Positions 52,027 to 61,391 of a DNA stretch of 64,000 nt are shown in pieces. Positions within the stretch are counted from its first letter, which is position 1. Each line of letters opens with the position of its first letter. Where the stretch lies: positions 1 through 64,000 of the forward strand of contig NZ_FNZK01000003.1 of assembly GCF_900109225.1 (NCBI RefSeq), in the 5' to 3' direction. Below the pieces are notes generated by a model. The model did no database searches and was not told where the DNA came from. It worked only from the letters and a program-made list of their open reading frames with translations. Source of the stretch: Propionispira arboris (GTDB taxonomy: Bacteria > Bacillota > Negativicutes > Selenomonadales > Selenomonadaceae). Position numbers and translations under genes: made by a program.

Positions 52027-53415
52027 TTGATAACACATAAAGGAATTATTGTCAACATTGAACCAGATAGTTTAGCGGAAGAAATCGGCCTGGAAATTGG
52101 CGATAAAATTATCGAGATCAATGGTCAAAATTTGCGAGATATCATTGATCTTAGTTTTGCTTTGGCGGAGGAAGAAATTGAGCTGCTGGTTGAGAAAAAA
52201 AACGGTGAACAAGAAGTTATTGAATTTGATAAAGAATATGATGAGAAACTTGGCGCAGAGTTTGAATCGGCTGTTTTTGATGGAATTCGCTGCTGTGGTA
52301 ACCGCTGCTGGTTCTGTTTTGTCGATCAAATTGCACCCAATATGCGTGCCAGTCTGTCGGTCAAAGATGATGATTATCGCATGTCTTTTTTATATGGGAA
52401 TTTTGTGACACTTACGAACACTAAACCGGAAGATTTTGAGCGCATTAAGAAACTGCATTTGACACCATTATTCGTTTCGGTGCATACAACAAATGGTCAG
52501 CTTCGTGCCAAGATGCTGCAAAATAAACGTGCGGCTGATATCATGTTGCAACTGAACCATTTAAAAGAGGCTGCGGTAGAATTTCATACACAAATTGTAT
52601 TATGCCCTGGAATCAATGATGGCGAAGAATTGGAAAAAACCATTCATGATTTGATGCAGATGCAGCCATATGCTCAAACGCTGGCGATTGTTCCCGTAGG
52701 TTTGACGAAATATCGCGAAGATTGTTATCCCTTGGCAATGTTTAGCCAGGAAGAAGCGTCGAGAGTGATTGATCAAGTTGAACGCTGGCAAAAAATAAAT
52801 CGCAATAAAACGGGAAAATCATTTGTATACTTAGGTGATGAATTTTATTTTCTGGCGAAACGTGAAATCCCGCCTGCCAAAGAATATGATGGCTTTCCAC
52901 AACTCGAAAATGGTATAGGTCTTACCCGTAATTTTCTCTCTGAATGGGATGAAATTACAGATAATGTTTGCAATCCTTACGCGAAGCAGATATACTTAGA
53001 TATTGTATGCGGTAAATCAGCAGGTTCGGTATTGACTTCTTTACTCGAACAGCTTGATATACCAAATTTATCAGTTCGGGTTGTTGCGATTGAAAATGAA
53101 TTTTTTGGAAAAGAAATCACAGTTACGGGGCTCTTGACAGGGCAGGACATTTTAAAGAATTTAAAAGATCACCAAGGAAAACGGACTGGTGTCATTATTC
53201 CAGGGTCAGCACTACGTACTGGCGAAGATGTTTTTTTGGATGATTATTCATTAGCGGATTTACAGCGAGATTTGGGCGTGGATGTGAAGGTTGCCTATAA
53301 TGGCGGTGAACTTAAACGTTTGTTGCAATCGTGGCATGAGCATCCGATGACATTAGATGTCAATCCGAATGTATATACTTGGCAAAGTAATGCAGCATAT
53401 AGTAAGAATAAATAG
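52027..53415 (+). CDS. DUF512 radical SAM protein with N-terminal PDZ domain
   Basis: This protein of about 462 residues starts with a PDZ-like domain (residues 1-60, SLAEEIGLEIGDKIIEINGQ). It then has a radical SAM core with the CX3CX2C cluster at Cys90-Cys94-Cys97 in CGNRCWFC, and a C-terminal DUF512 domain (GVIIPGSALRTGEDVFLDDY). The family is conserved beside der in Firmicutes and in cyanobacteria but has no established function. A GTG at 52018 overlaps the AAGG site, so I prefer the TTG at 52027, nine bases after it. A tight run of DUF512, der, plsY suggests ribosome or membrane maturation, but the link is inference. Confidence 0.88.
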   Translation: MITHKGIIVNIEPDSLAEEIGLEIGDKIIEINGQNLRDIIDLSFALAEEEIELLVEKKNGEQEVIEFDKEYDEKLGAEFESAVFDGIRCCGNRCWFCFVDQIAPNMRASLSVKDDDYRMSFLYGNFVTLTNTKPEDFERIKKLHLTPLFVSVHTTNGQLRAKMLQNKRAADIMLQLNHLKEAAVEFHTQIVLCPGINDGEELEKTIHDLMQMQPYAQTLAIVPVGLTKYREDCYPLAMFSQEEASRVIDQVERWQKINRNKTGKSFVYLGDEFYFLAKREIPPAKEYDGFPQLENGIGLTRNFLSEWDEITDNVCNPYAKQIYLDIVCGKSAGSVLTSLLEQLDIPNLSVRVVAIENEFFGKEITVTGLLTGQDILKNLKDHQGKRTGVIIPGSALRTGEDVFLDDYSLADLQRDLGVDVKVAYNGGELKRLLQSWHEHPMTLDVNPNVYTWQSNAAYSKNK

Positions 53416-53433
53416 TAAAGACAGGTGAGATGA

Positions 53434-54759
53434 ATGAGCAAACCAATTGTGGCGATTGTTGGTCGTCCAAATGTGGGTAAGTCCACACTTTTTAATCAAA
53501 TTGGGAAAAAACGTGTATCGATTGTTGAAGATTTTCCCGGTGTGACCAGAGATCGTATTTACATGGATGCAGAATGGTTGAATCATCAATTTACAATGAT
53601 TGATACGGGTGGTATTGAAATTGAAACAACGGATGATATGCTTACTTCGATGCGTTATCAAGCTAAGATTGCGATTGAGGAAGCAGATGTGATCGTGTTC
53701 GTAGTTGACGGCAGGTCTGGGATAACGAATGCGGATGAAGCCGTAGCTCATATTTTGCGTACCACTAAAAAACCAATTGTTTTGGCAGTAAATAAGGTAG
53801 ACAGCCCAAATCGTGAAATGGATGTTTATGAGTTTTATAAATTAGGACTCGGTGAGCCGATTCCGATTTCTGCATCAAATTCCTTAAATCTTGGGGATTT
53901 ATTGGATGGGATTGTAGAAGCTTTTCCAGATCATGCCGAAGAAGCACGAGAAACCGATGAAATCAGCATTGCAGTAATTGGTCGGCCGAATGTTGGTAAA
54001 TCATCTTTAGTGAATTTAATAATTGGTCAGCAACGTTCTATTGTCAGTGATGTTGCGGGGACAACACGTGATGCTATTGATACACATTTTGTAAGAGATG
54101 ATACAAAATTTATCTTGATTGATACAGCTGGCATGCGCCGTAAAAGTAAAATTGATTTGCCGGTAGAACGATATAGCGTTATGCGTGCTTTGCGCGCAGT
54201 GGATCGTTCGGATGTTGTGCTAATGGTTATTGATGCTGTCGATGGTGTTACGGAGCAGGATAAGAAAATTGCCGGGTATGCACATGAAGCGGGAAAAGGT
54301 GTCGTTCTTGTCGTAAATAAATGGGATCTAATTGAAAAAGATGATAAGACGTCACTTCGTTTTACGGAAACTGTACGCGATGAACTTGGCTTTTTGCAAT
54401 ATGCACCGGTATTGTATACATCAGCTTTAACGAAACAACGTGTTCATAGAATTACAGAACTGGTAAAATACGTGGCAGAACAACAAGCGATGCGTATTCA
54501 AACGAGTGTACTAAATACACTCTTAATGGATGCTATATCGATTAATCCACCACCAGCTCATAAAGGAAAACGTCTGAAGATCCTCTTTATGACACAGGTT
54601 GATATTAAACCACCAACCTTTATTGTATTTGTCAATGATCCGGAACTTATGCATTTTTCATATCTGCGATTCTTAGAAAATAAATTGCGTGATAGTTTTG
54701 GCTTTGAAGGGACACCTCTAAAGTTGGTCGTTAGAGGTCGTAAAGAAGAAGATGAATAA
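53434..54759 (+). CDS. der: Ribosome biogenesis GTPase Der (EngA)
   Basis: Der has two GTPase domains in tandem and is needed for 50S subunit maturation. The 441-residue protein has the first G1 at [13 protein letters not shown]4 NKVDSP, then the second G1 [22 protein letters not shown] and NKWDLIEK, and ends with the KH-like domain ([20 protein letters not shown]). Start ATG follows ACAGGTGAG. It is 18 bases after the DUF512 stop, so the two are likely co-expressed. Confidence 0.97.
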   Translation: MSKPIVAIVGRPNVGKSTLFNQIGKKRVSIVEDFPGVTRDRIYMDAEWLNHQFTMIDTGGIEIETTDDMLTSMRYQAKIAIEEADVIVFVVDGRSGITNADEAVAHILRTTKKPIVLAVNKVDSPNREMDVYEFYKLGLGEPIPISASNSLNLGDLLDGIVEAFPDHAEEARETDEISIAVIGRPNVGKSSLVNLIIGQQRSIVSDVAGTTRDAIDTHFVRDDTKFILIDTAGMRRKSKIDLPVERYSVMRALRAVDRSDVVLMVIDAVDGVTEQDKKIAGYAHEAGKGVVLVVNKWDLIEKDDKTSLRFTETVRDELGFLQYAPVLYTSALTKQRVHRITELVKYVAEQQAMRIQTSVLNTLLMDAISINPPPAHKGKRLKILFMTQVDIKPPTFIVFVNDPELMHFSYLRFLENKLRDSFGFEGTPLKLVVRGRKEEDE

Positions 54760-54787
54760 ATAACAAAGTGAATGGGGAGGCGATAAA

Positions 54788-55387
54788 ATGGGACTTTTTT
54801 TCGCTGGCATTTTAAGTTATTGTCTTGGATCGATTCCAAGTGGTTTACTTTTTGGAAAATATATTTGGGGTGTCGATCTTCGTGAACATGGCAGTAAAAA
54901 TATCGGTGCAACCAATGCTTGGCGTATTTTGGGTAAAGGACCGGGACTCTTAGTATTTACCGCTGATTTACTAAAAGGTGTTCTCGGTGTTGCTTTAGGA
55001 CTTTATTTTGTTGGGACGCCGTTGGCTATGATTTTGGGTGGAATCGCAGCTATTGTAGGTCATGGCTGGTCGATCTTTTTAGGCTTTAAAGGCGGTAAAG
55101 GTGTGGCTACCGGTCTTGGTGTTATTGCAATGCTGATGCCGCATGTGACGCTTGTTATTCTAGGGGTATGGATTGTCATTGTATTTTTTAGCAAATATGT
55201 ATCGTTGGGATCAGTGATTGCAGCAGCCTTGGTTCCAATTGCTGCGTATATATTTGATGAGCCATTGGAGTTTTTGTATTTTGGCATTGTTGCGGCAATT
55301 TTTGTGATTTGCCGACATAAAACGAATATTGAGCGTTTAATAAATGGTACTGAATCGAAGATTCGATCCGGACATATAAATAAGTAA
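54788..55387 (+). CDS. plsY: Acyl phosphate:glycerol-3-phosphate acyltransferase PlsY
   Basis: PlsY transfers fatty acid from acyl phosphate to glycerol-3-phosphate in the membrane, starting phospholipid synthesis. The 199-residue protein has about seven membrane segments. The three PlsY motifs are GSIPSGLLFGKYIWGVDLRE then GSKNIGATNAWR, GHGWSIFLGFKGGKGVATGLG, and the final VICRHKTNIERLINGTE. Acyl phosphate is made by PlsX, not found here. The start follows GGGAGG. A terminator closes the DUF512-der-plsY unit. Confidence 0.95.
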   Translation: MGLFFAGILSYCLGSIPSGLLFGKYIWGVDLREHGSKNIGATNAWRILGKGPGLLVFTADLLKGVLGVALGLYFVGTPLAMILGGIAAIVGHGWSIFLGFKGGKGVATGLGVIAMLMPHVTLVILGVWIVIVFFSKYVSLGSVIAAALVPIAAYIFDEPLEFLYFGIVAAIFVICRHKTNIERLINGTESKIRSGHINK

Positions 55388-55404
55388 AACCGACTAGTTC
55401 GGAT

Positions 55405-55452
55405 AAAAATGCTCGCGCATGATTCATTTTGTGATAAGCGGGCATTTTTTAT
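55405..55452 (+). terminator. Terminator after plsY
   Basis: A 12-bp stem with one G-T pair (55405-55416 with 55438-55449) and a T run. Confidence 0.85.
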
Positions 55453-55462
55453 TGATTATCTA

Positions 55463-55492
55463 TTGTAAATTGTAAATAAAAGATGGTATAAT
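55463..55492 (+). promoter_or_regulatory. Promoter of the pheB-hom-thrB operon
   Basis: TTGTAA (55463-55468) and TATAAT (55487-55492) with an 18-base spacer and a TGG extended -10, about 50 bases before the first gene. Confidence 0.7.
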
Positions 55493-55541
55493 GTCTACTG
55501 AGTATAGAATATCATCCATTGGAAGAGTACGGAGGCTGAAC

Positions 55542-55988
55542 ATGAATAAAGAAAAATCTGGCTTTTTTTTGGTAAGAGAAGAAATTTTACCAGAAGCAAT
55601 AAAAAAAACAATCCGCGTTAAGGAAATGCTGAAACGTGGTGAAGCGAGAACAATTAATGAGGCTGTTGAAAAAATGGAGCTCAGTCGTAGTGCATATTAT
55701 AAATATAAAGATTATGTATTTCCATTTTATGAAGCGAGTCAAAATAAAATTGTAACATTGACATTTTTGCTGGAACATAAGCAAGGTGTTTTATCAAGTG
55801 TATTAAATACGATTTCCGCTGATTCAGGAAGTGTATTAACAATTAATCAGGGAATACCACTGCAGGGGGTTGCGAATGCCACGGTATCTATTGAAACGGC
55901 AAACTTGGTGGTGGATTTGGAAGCACTTCTTGATAAATTGAGAATGGTTGAGGGTGTAAAACGCTTGGAAGTATTAGGGCAAGCGTAA
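55542..55988 (+). CDS. pheB: ACT domain protein PheB (UPF0735)
   Basis: This 148-residue protein has a short helical N-terminal region (with AINEAVEKMELSRSAYYKYKD-like Arg-Thr-Ile-Asn-Glu content, a probable helix-turn-helix) and a C-terminal ACT domain (VTLTFLLEHKQGVLSSVLNT) that would bind an amino acid. It matches UPF0735/PheB; direct function is unknown though a role in aromatic or threonine control is often suggested. I chose ATG 55542, seven bases after GGAGG. It is followed by hom and thrB, so it may sense threonine-pathway amino acids. Confidence 0.85.
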   Translation: MNKEKSGFFLVREEILPEAIKKTIRVKEMLKRGEARTINEAVEKMELSRSAYYKYKDYVFPFYEASQNKIVTLTFLLEHKQGVLSSVLNTISADSGSVLTINQGIPLQGVANATVSIETANLVVDLEALLDKLRMVEGVKRLEVLGQA

Positions 55989-56021
55989 GGAAAACAACTG
56001 GCGGAAAGGACTGGATAGTGA

Positions 56022-57323
56022 ATGAAGGATAAGATAAAAATAGGCTTATTAGGTTTGGGTACAGTTGGTGCAGGGGTATGTAAAGTTCTGACGGAAAATG
56101 CTCATGAAATTTCACAGAAAGTCGGACGGGCAGTAGAAGTTAAAACGGTTTTAGTGCGTGATGTCAATAAGAAACGCAATATCGTTGGTGATTTTGTGAT
56201 TACCGATAAAATTGAGACCATATTAGATGATCCTGAAATTGACATTGTGATTGAACTTATGGGTGGTATCGAGCCATCCCGTACGTATATGCTGCGTGCA
56301 CTGCAGTCGGGGAAAAATGTTGTTACCGCAAATAAAGATGTTGTTGCTGAGCATGGAAAAGAGATGTTTGAAGCGGCTGAGTCGGCAGATGTTGATTTCA
56401 TGTTTGAAGCAAGTGTCGGTGGCGGTATTCCAATTATTACACCACTGAAACAATGTTTAACTGCCAACAAAATAACGGAAGTAATTGGTATTGTCAATGG
56501 GACAACGAATTACATGCTGACTAAAATGACCAAAGAGGGCATGGATTATAATACTGTATTAGCGGAAGCCCAAGCGAAGGGCTATGCTGAATCCGATCCT
56601 ACAGCTGATGTGGGGGGGCTGGATGCAGCCCGCAAAGCCGCGATTTTATCATCGATCGCTTTTAATACGAGAGTTACTCTCGATAAAGTCTATGTGGAAG
56701 GCATTACAAAAATTACACCGCAAGATGTTGAATATGCTACCGAATTAGGCTATGTCATAAAATTATTGGCAATCGCAAAAGATTCGCCGGAAAATGGTGT
56801 GGATGTACGTGTACACCCGGCTTTTGTGCCAAAAGCACATCCATTGGCAGCGGTTAATGATGTTTTTAATGCAATTTTTGTCAAGGGTAATGCAATTGGC
56901 GAAGCAATGTTTTATGGTCGAGGGGCAGGCGCATTGCCGACAGCATCTGCTGTTGTGGCTGATGTGGTTGATGTTTCCCGTGATATCGTAAACCAGACTT
57001 TTGGTCGTATTCGTTGTACTTGTTTTGAAGATAAAAAGTTTTGTCCTGTAGAAAATACAGTGTCTTCTTATTATGTACGCTTACTGGTTGAAGATCAGCC
57101 AGGTGTTTTAGGCTCTATTGCCTGTGCATTTGGGGATCAAGGTGTTAGTTTGAATTCGGTAATTCAAACAAGACGTGTGGCAAATCAAGCGGAAATCGTT
57201 GTGATTACGCATTGTGTAACGGAGGCAAATCTGCGGAAGGCAACGCACGTATTAAATGAATTGCCGGTTGTTACCGAGATTCGTAATGTGATTCGTGTAG
57301 AGAAATCGCAGGAGGTCAATTGA
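56022..57323 (+). CDS. hom: Homoserine dehydrogenase
   Basis: Hom reduces aspartate semialdehyde to homoserine with NAD(P)H. The 433-residue protein has the dinucleotide site GLLGLGTVGAGVCKVL, NGTTNYMLTKM, GYAESDPTADVGGLDAARK with the catalytic Lys/Asp, and a C-terminal ACT domain (YYVRLLVEDQPGVLGSIACA) for threonine feedback. It lies between pheB and thrB. Confidence 0.95.
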   Translation: MKDKIKIGLLGLGTVGAGVCKVLTENAHEISQKVGRAVEVKTVLVRDVNKKRNIVGDFVITDKIETILDDPEIDIVIELMGGIEPSRTYMLRALQSGKNVVTANKDVVAEHGKEMFEAAESADVDFMFEASVGGGIPIITPLKQCLTANKITEVIGIVNGTTNYMLTKMTKEGMDYNTVLAEAQAKGYAESDPTADVGGLDAARKAAILSSIAFNTRVTLDKVYVEGITKITPQDVEYATELGYVIKLLAIAKDSPENGVDVRVHPAFVPKAHPLAAVNDVFNAIFVKGNAIGEAMFYGRGAGALPTASAVVADVVDVSRDIVNQTFGRIRCTCFEDKKFCPVENTVSSYYVRLLVEDQPGVLGSIACAFGDQGVSLNSVIQTRRVANQAEIVVITHCVTEANLRKATHVLNELPVVTEIRNVIRVEKSQEVN

Positions 57324-57327
57324 ATAC

Positions 57328-58242
57328 ATGGTGGAAGATAAGACGGTAAAAGTAAAAGTACCGGGAACTACGGCTAATTGTGGTCCGGGTTTTGACTCAT
57401 TGGGAATAGCTTGCAATCTTTATAATGAATTAGAGCTTACTTTACACAAAAAAGGTAAACTGGTGATTGAAATCATGGGCGAAGGTGCGCAAAACATTCC
57501 TTGTGATGGGCGTAATGTTGTTTGGAAATCGATTCAATATTTGCTTCATCGAGCAAATGTTGAATATCAAGGTGCTTATATAAAAATGCTAAATCGTGTG
57601 CCGCTGTCCCGTGGTCTTGGCAGCAGTGCTGCGGCTATTGTCGCTGGTCTTACTGCCGCGAATTATGCAATTGGAAATCGTTTTACGTCTCAGGAAATTT
57701 TTGTGATGGCTACGGATATTGAAGGACATCCAGACAATGTTGCTCCGGCAATTTTTGGCGGAATGACATTGAGTATTCTTCGTAAAGATGGTGAGCCGGA
57801 ATGTTTGTCTTTTTTTCCTAAAATTGATTTACAGCTTATTGTTACAGTTCCTGAGTTTTCTTTATCAACAAAAGCAGCCCGCAAAGTATTGCCAGTTGTT
57901 GTTCCACTCAAAGATGCTGTTTTTAACGTTGGGCGGGCAGCGCTTTTAGTTGGTGCACTTTGCGAAGGTAAAACGGAGTTTTTGAAGCATGCTTTTGAAG
58001 ATTGTCTCCATCAACCATATCGTGAAAAACTGATTCCGGGTATGTACGATGTATTTGCTGCGGCGGGGGAAAATGGAGCTTTGGGAGCAGCGATGAGTGG
58101 AGCGGGTCCTTGTTTAATCGCTTTTACTGAGAAAAATGGTGACACAATTGGCACAGCGATGGTTGCTGCTTTTAAAGAACATAACGTCAAAGCAAAATAT
58201 TTACTTTTGACGATTGATAAAAAAGGAGCATGCCTGCTATAA
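57328..58242 (+). CDS. thrB: Homoserine kinase
   Basis: ThrB phosphorylates homoserine. The 304-residue GHMP kinase has the N-terminal VPGTTANCGPGFDSLG, the ATP loop PLSRGLGSSAAAIVAGL and the C-terminal GAAMSGAGPCLIAF. It starts four bases after hom. No thrC is nearby in the window; the next downstream gene is cca. A long hairpin starts four bases after the stop. Confidence 0.95.
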   Translation: MVEDKTVKVKVPGTTANCGPGFDSLGIACNLYNELELTLHKKGKLVIEIMGEGAQNIPCDGRNVVWKSIQYLLHRANVEYQGAYIKMLNRVPLSRGLGSSAAAIVAGLTAANYAIGNRFTSQEIFVMATDIEGHPDNVAPAIFGGMTLSILRKDGEPECLSFFPKIDLQLIVTVPEFSLSTKAARKVLPVVVPLKDAVFNVGRAALLVGALCEGKTEFLKHAFEDCLHQPYREKLIPGMYDVFAAAGENGALGAAMSGAGPCLIAFTEKNGDTIGTAMVAAFKEHNVKAKYLLLTIDKKGACLL

Positions 58243-58246
58243 GGCG

Positions 58247-58292
58247 AAACTAAGAAAGCAACAGGCATTTTTGCCTGTTGCTTTCTTAGTTT
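58247..58292. terminator. 21-bp perfect hairpin after thrB without a U-tract
   Basis: Bases 58247-58267 and 58272-58292 are exact reverse complements with a TTTT loop. On the plus strand GTTT-GAG follows, which is not a T run, so intrinsic termination is uncertain. On the minus strand the A-rich 3' part is equally without a T run. The stem could instead be an RNase III site or an attenuator for the downstream cca gene, whose start is 26 bases on. Confidence 0.65.
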
Positions 58293-58317
58293 GAGTTGGG
58301 CTTTTGAGGTGTTTAAT

Positions 58318-59559
58318 ATGAATGAAAAAGTTTTTATGGATCGAATCCAAGAAAATGACGGAAAAGTCTATATTGTGGGGGGCTGGGTTAGAGATCAATT
58401 GAGGCAGATAAAAGAAAAAGATAAAGACTATGTAATCACTGGAATCACGGAAATGAAGTTCAAAGCAGCATTTCCGACCGCTTCGAAGGTTGGAAAATCA
58501 TTTCCTGTATATTTGCTCGAAATTGATGGGAAGATTTGTGAAATTGCTTTTGCCCGTAAAGAAAGAAAAACAGGCAGTGGCTATAAGGGTTTTGCTGTTT
58601 TTTATGATGCTTCGGTTACAATTGAAGAAGATTTGTATAGGCGGGATACGACGATGAATAGTATTGCTCTTGCACTGCCAAATGGAGAGTTAATTGATCC
58701 ATATCGTGGACAGGCAGATATTAAAAATAAAAAGATTCGGGCGATATCGGAGCATTTTTTAGAAGATCCAGTTCGAGCACTGCGGGCAGCACGGCAGGCG
58801 GCACAAACTGGGTTCTCAATTGAATCGGAAACGGTTCTTATGATGAAAGCTTGTCGGAGCGAATTGATTCGCGAACCGCAGGCGAGAATCTTGAAGGAAT
58901 TGACGCTGGCTTTGGGATCAAGCCAGCCATCCTGTTTTTTTCGCTATCTTGCTGAGGCGGAGATTTTGTCTGTAACCTTTCCTGAAATTTTTGCCTTGAT
59001 TGGTAAAACCCAGCCGGCTGCGTTTCACTCAGAGGGGGATGCTTTTGAACACAGTATGTTTATATTAGATCAAGTTGCAAAAAAAACGGAACGCCTCGAA
59101 GTTCGTTTTTCAGCATTGGTTCATGATATCGGCAAAGGTGATGATACAAAACCCGATCTTTTGCCACATCATTATGGGCATGAGCTCGTTGGCAGAGAAA
59201 TTCTGGCAGATTGGAACAGGCGGATGCAGTTGCCTAAGATTTGGCTGCAGTGTGCAACTGTGATTATTTCGGAACATATGCGGGCACCACATCTAAAAAA
59301 AATTGGTGAAATCATCGATTTACTTTTATTGCTCGATAAAAATCCCTTGCGAGTCGAAGGCTTTAATTTGATTATTGAGGCAGATCATAAAGGATTACCT
59401 GCCTACCTGCAAGAATATAAACGATATTTGCAGACAATTTACAAAGTGCGTGGTACGAATAAACCGGCAGCCTTGCAGGGCAGCGATATTGGTATCTGGA
59501 TACGTCAGCAACGCATTTTAGCGTGCCAAAAAATGCTTGGAGTTAAAATGAAACGGTAA
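58318..59559 (+). CDS. cca: CCA tRNA nucleotidyltransferase with HD domain
   Basis: This enzyme adds or repairs the CCA end of tRNAs; the HD domain has phosphohydrolase activity in E. coli-type members. The 413-residue protein has VGGWVRDQLRQIKEKDKDYV with the catalytic Asp pair, RRDTTMNSIALAL, RALRAARQAAQTGF and the HD motif EHSMFILDQVAKK then ALVHDIGKG. The length is that of the E. coli type. ATG at 58318 with GAGGTG ahead is preferred over TTG 58291, which lies in the hairpin. The tRNA-Gln gene at 63.6 kb encodes its own CCA, so this enzyme would mainly repair. Confidence 0.93.
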   Translation: MNEKVFMDRIQENDGKVYIVGGWVRDQLRQIKEKDKDYVITGITEMKFKAAFPTASKVGKSFPVYLLEIDGKICEIAFARKERKTGSGYKGFAVFYDASVTIEEDLYRRDTTMNSIALALPNGELIDPYRGQADIKNKKIRAISEHFLEDPVRALRAARQAAQTGFSIESETVLMMKACRSELIREPQARILKELTLALGSSQPSCFFRYLAEAEILSVTFPEIFALIGKTQPAAFHSEGDAFEHSMFILDQVAKKTERLEVRFSALVHDIGKGDDTKPDLLPHHYGHELVGREILADWNRRMQLPKIWLQCATVIISEHMRAPHLKKIGEIIDLLLLLDKNPLRVEGFNLIIEADHKGLPAYLQEYKRYLQTIYKVRGTNKPAALQGSDIGIWIRQQRILACQKMLGVKMKR

Positions 59560-59590
59560 CACTTATTTTCTGGTTTTATCTAGCACTTTA

Positions 59591-59620
59591 TTTACATTTA
59601 TGAGGAAAATATTGTATAAT
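59591..59620 (+). promoter_or_regulatory. Promoter candidate upstream of the carbonic anhydrase-ndk unit
   Basis: TTTACA (59591-59596) and TATAAT (59615-59620) with an 18-base spacer. A second TATAAT at 59655-59660 has no clear -35. Confidence 0.6.
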
Positions 59621-59685
59621 GAAAAGAGACTGTAAATTGGAAGTATCTGTGTAGTATAATGTAAGATTGTGAAGGAGTGGTAAAA

Positions 59686-60204
59686 ATGTCTGAAAATTTG
59701 ATTATGCCTTACAAATCTTTAACACCAAAAATTGATCCGAGTGTTTTTGTCGCGGATCGAGCTACGATTATCGGTGATGTGACAATGGAGGAAGGTTCAA
59801 GTACTTGGTTTAATACAGTTTTGCGCGGTGATATTGAACGTATCCATATCGGTAAATATACAAATATTCAGGATAATACAACAATTCATGTAATGGGAAA
59901 TCAACCAACAATTATTGGTGACTATGTTACAATCGGGCATAATGCGGTGATTCATTGTAATAAAGTCGGGAATAATTGTCTAATTGGCATGGGTGCTATT
60001 TTGCTGGGCTATTGTGAAATTGGTGAAAATACTATTATTGCCGCGGGGACAATTATTACACAACATAAAAAAATTCCACCAAATTCAATGGTTATGGGGG
60101 CTCCAGGGAAAATTATTAGACCGTTGCGTGATGATGAAATCGCAGCCATTCATCAATCGGCTATTAATTATAATTTAGTGGCGCAAGAATATATGAAGAA
60201 ATAG
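59686..60204 (+). CDS. Gamma carbonic anhydrase family protein
   Basis: This 172-residue protein folds as a left-handed beta helix of hexapeptide repeats. It resembles gamma carbonic anhydrases (CamH/YrdA/PaaY): FNTVLRGDIERIHIGKYTNI then NTTIHVMG (with one metal His), and VTIGHNAVIHCNKVGNNCLI (two further His). Three His that bind Zn or Fe are present, but not all family members are active. The ATG at 59686 is eight bases after AAGGAG. It is followed by ndk and the cobalamin gene in the same direction. Confidence 0.87.
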   Translation: MSENLIMPYKSLTPKIDPSVFVADRATIIGDVTMEEGSSTWFNTVLRGDIERIHIGKYTNIQDNTTIHVMGNQPTIIGDYVTIGHNAVIHCNKVGNNCLIGMGAILLGYCEIGENTIIAAGTIITQHKKIPPNSMVMGAPGKIIRPLRDDEIAAIHQSAINYNLVAQEYMKK

Positions 60205-60214
60205 GAGTTTTAAC

Positions 60215-60634
60215 ATGATAGAAAATACATTGGTTTTGATTAAGCCAGATGCTTTTGATAAAAAATATACGGGCAGGATTCTTACTTGTTATGAAGAAAA
60301 TGGTCTTAAGATTAAAGCATTGAAGCTATTAAAAATGACACCTGAGCTTGCGGCAAAACATTATGCAGAGCATATTGGTAAAGATTTTTATGATGAATTA
60401 GTTGGTTTTATGACCTCCGCACCGCTGGTGGCAATGGTTTTAACAGGAGAAAATGCGATTGCTAAAGTTAGAGCTTTAAATGGGGCGACGAATCCTGAAA
60501 AAGCAGCAGCAGGTACAATTCGCAAAGAATATGCGCAAAGTGTGCAGCATAATGCCGTACATGCTTCGGATGGACTTGAAAGTGCCGCGCGAGAGATTCA
60601 CATTTTCTTTAATGAAACAGAAATATTTGATTGA
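60215..60634 (+). CDS. ndk: Nucleoside diphosphate kinase
   Basis: NDPK moves the gamma phosphate from ATP to other nucleoside diphosphates. The 139-residue protein begins MIENTLVLIKPDAF, has the phosphate-binding Lys in LIKPD and the active-site His116 in HNAVHASD. The ribosome site TAGGAG is 10 bases from the start. Spacing of 10 bases to the upstream gene and 22 bases to the next suggests one operon. Confidence 0.95.
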   Translation: MIENTLVLIKPDAFDKKYTGRILTCYEENGLKIKALKLLKMTPELAAKHYAEHIGKDFYDELVGFMTSAPLVAMVLTGENAIAKVRALNGATNPEKAAAGTIRKEYAQSVQHNAVHASDGLESAAREIHIFFNETEIFD

Positions 60635-60656
60635 TTTCTGATTTGGAGGAATAGGT

Positions 60657-61151
60657 ATGAGTGTTTATACGAAAACAGGTGACCAGGGAACAACTGGATT
60701 ACTTACGGGTGAACGAATTGCTAAAAATTCATGCAGGGTTGAAGCTTATGGTTCGGTTGATGAAATCAACTCAGCTTTAGGTTTGGCACGTGCTTTATGC
60801 AGCAAGGCTTTCGTAAAAGAAAAAATCAAAGAATTACAAAAATTGAATATGATGCTTATGGCAGATTTGGCCAGTATTGCGCCAAAGGACTATATTACAG
60901 AAGCGCATGTTCATGAACTAGAAAAATCAATTGATGATTTGGAGGCGAAACTTCCACCCCTTACTGCATTTATTACAGCGGGTGATAGCGCAGGCGGAGC
61001 CGCACTTGATTTTGCAAGAACCGTTACCAGGCGGGCAGAACGCAGGACTTTGGAACTTGCTGCATCTGAACAAATCAATAAAAATGTACTGCTGGTTTTG
61101 AATCGTTTATCTGATTTATGTTTTGTACTTATGCGAACTGAAGAGCTATAA
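60657..61151 (+). CDS. Cob(I)yrinic acid a,c-diamide / cobalamin adenosyltransferase (PduO type)
   Basis: This 164-residue enzyme puts the adenosyl group on cob(I)alamin to give adenosylcobalamin. PduO-type motifs are present: TKTGDQGTTGLLTGERIAKN at the start, then VEAYGSVDEINSALGLARA, and RTVTRRAERRTLEL near the end, which hold ATP and the corrin. No cobalamin riboswitch is seen. No coenzyme B12-dependent enzyme is in the window to link it with. A hairpin terminator follows. Confidence 0.9.
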   Translation: MSVYTKTGDQGTTGLLTGERIAKNSCRVEAYGSVDEINSALGLARALCSKAFVKEKIKELQKLNMMLMADLASIAPKDYITEAHVHELEKSIDDLEAKLPPLTAFITAGDSAGGAALDFARTVTRRAERRTLELAASEQINKNVLLVLNRLSDLCFVLMRTEEL

Positions 61152-61160
61152 TATGTACGG

Positions 61161-61192
61161 GGGATTGTTTGAGAAAAACAATCCCCATTTTG
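61161..61192 (+). terminator. Terminator after the adenosyltransferase
   Basis: An 11-bp perfect stem (61161-61171 with 61177-61187) is followed by ATTTTGC. Confidence 0.75.
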
Positions 61193-61391
61193 CGTGAAGC
61201 TAATTTATAAAATGCAACAAATAAAAAGGAATCTGATCTGCTTTTAGAGAATATATAAGCAAAGCTATATAGGTTGTGTTAAAGGATGGGGTCTTTTAGC
61301 AGTCTGTCAGGGCTGGTAAGCAACTCTTTTTTATTCATAGTCTTTAGTTCAATTTATATAGAAAAATCTGGGTGATTGGGAGGGGATTTTT

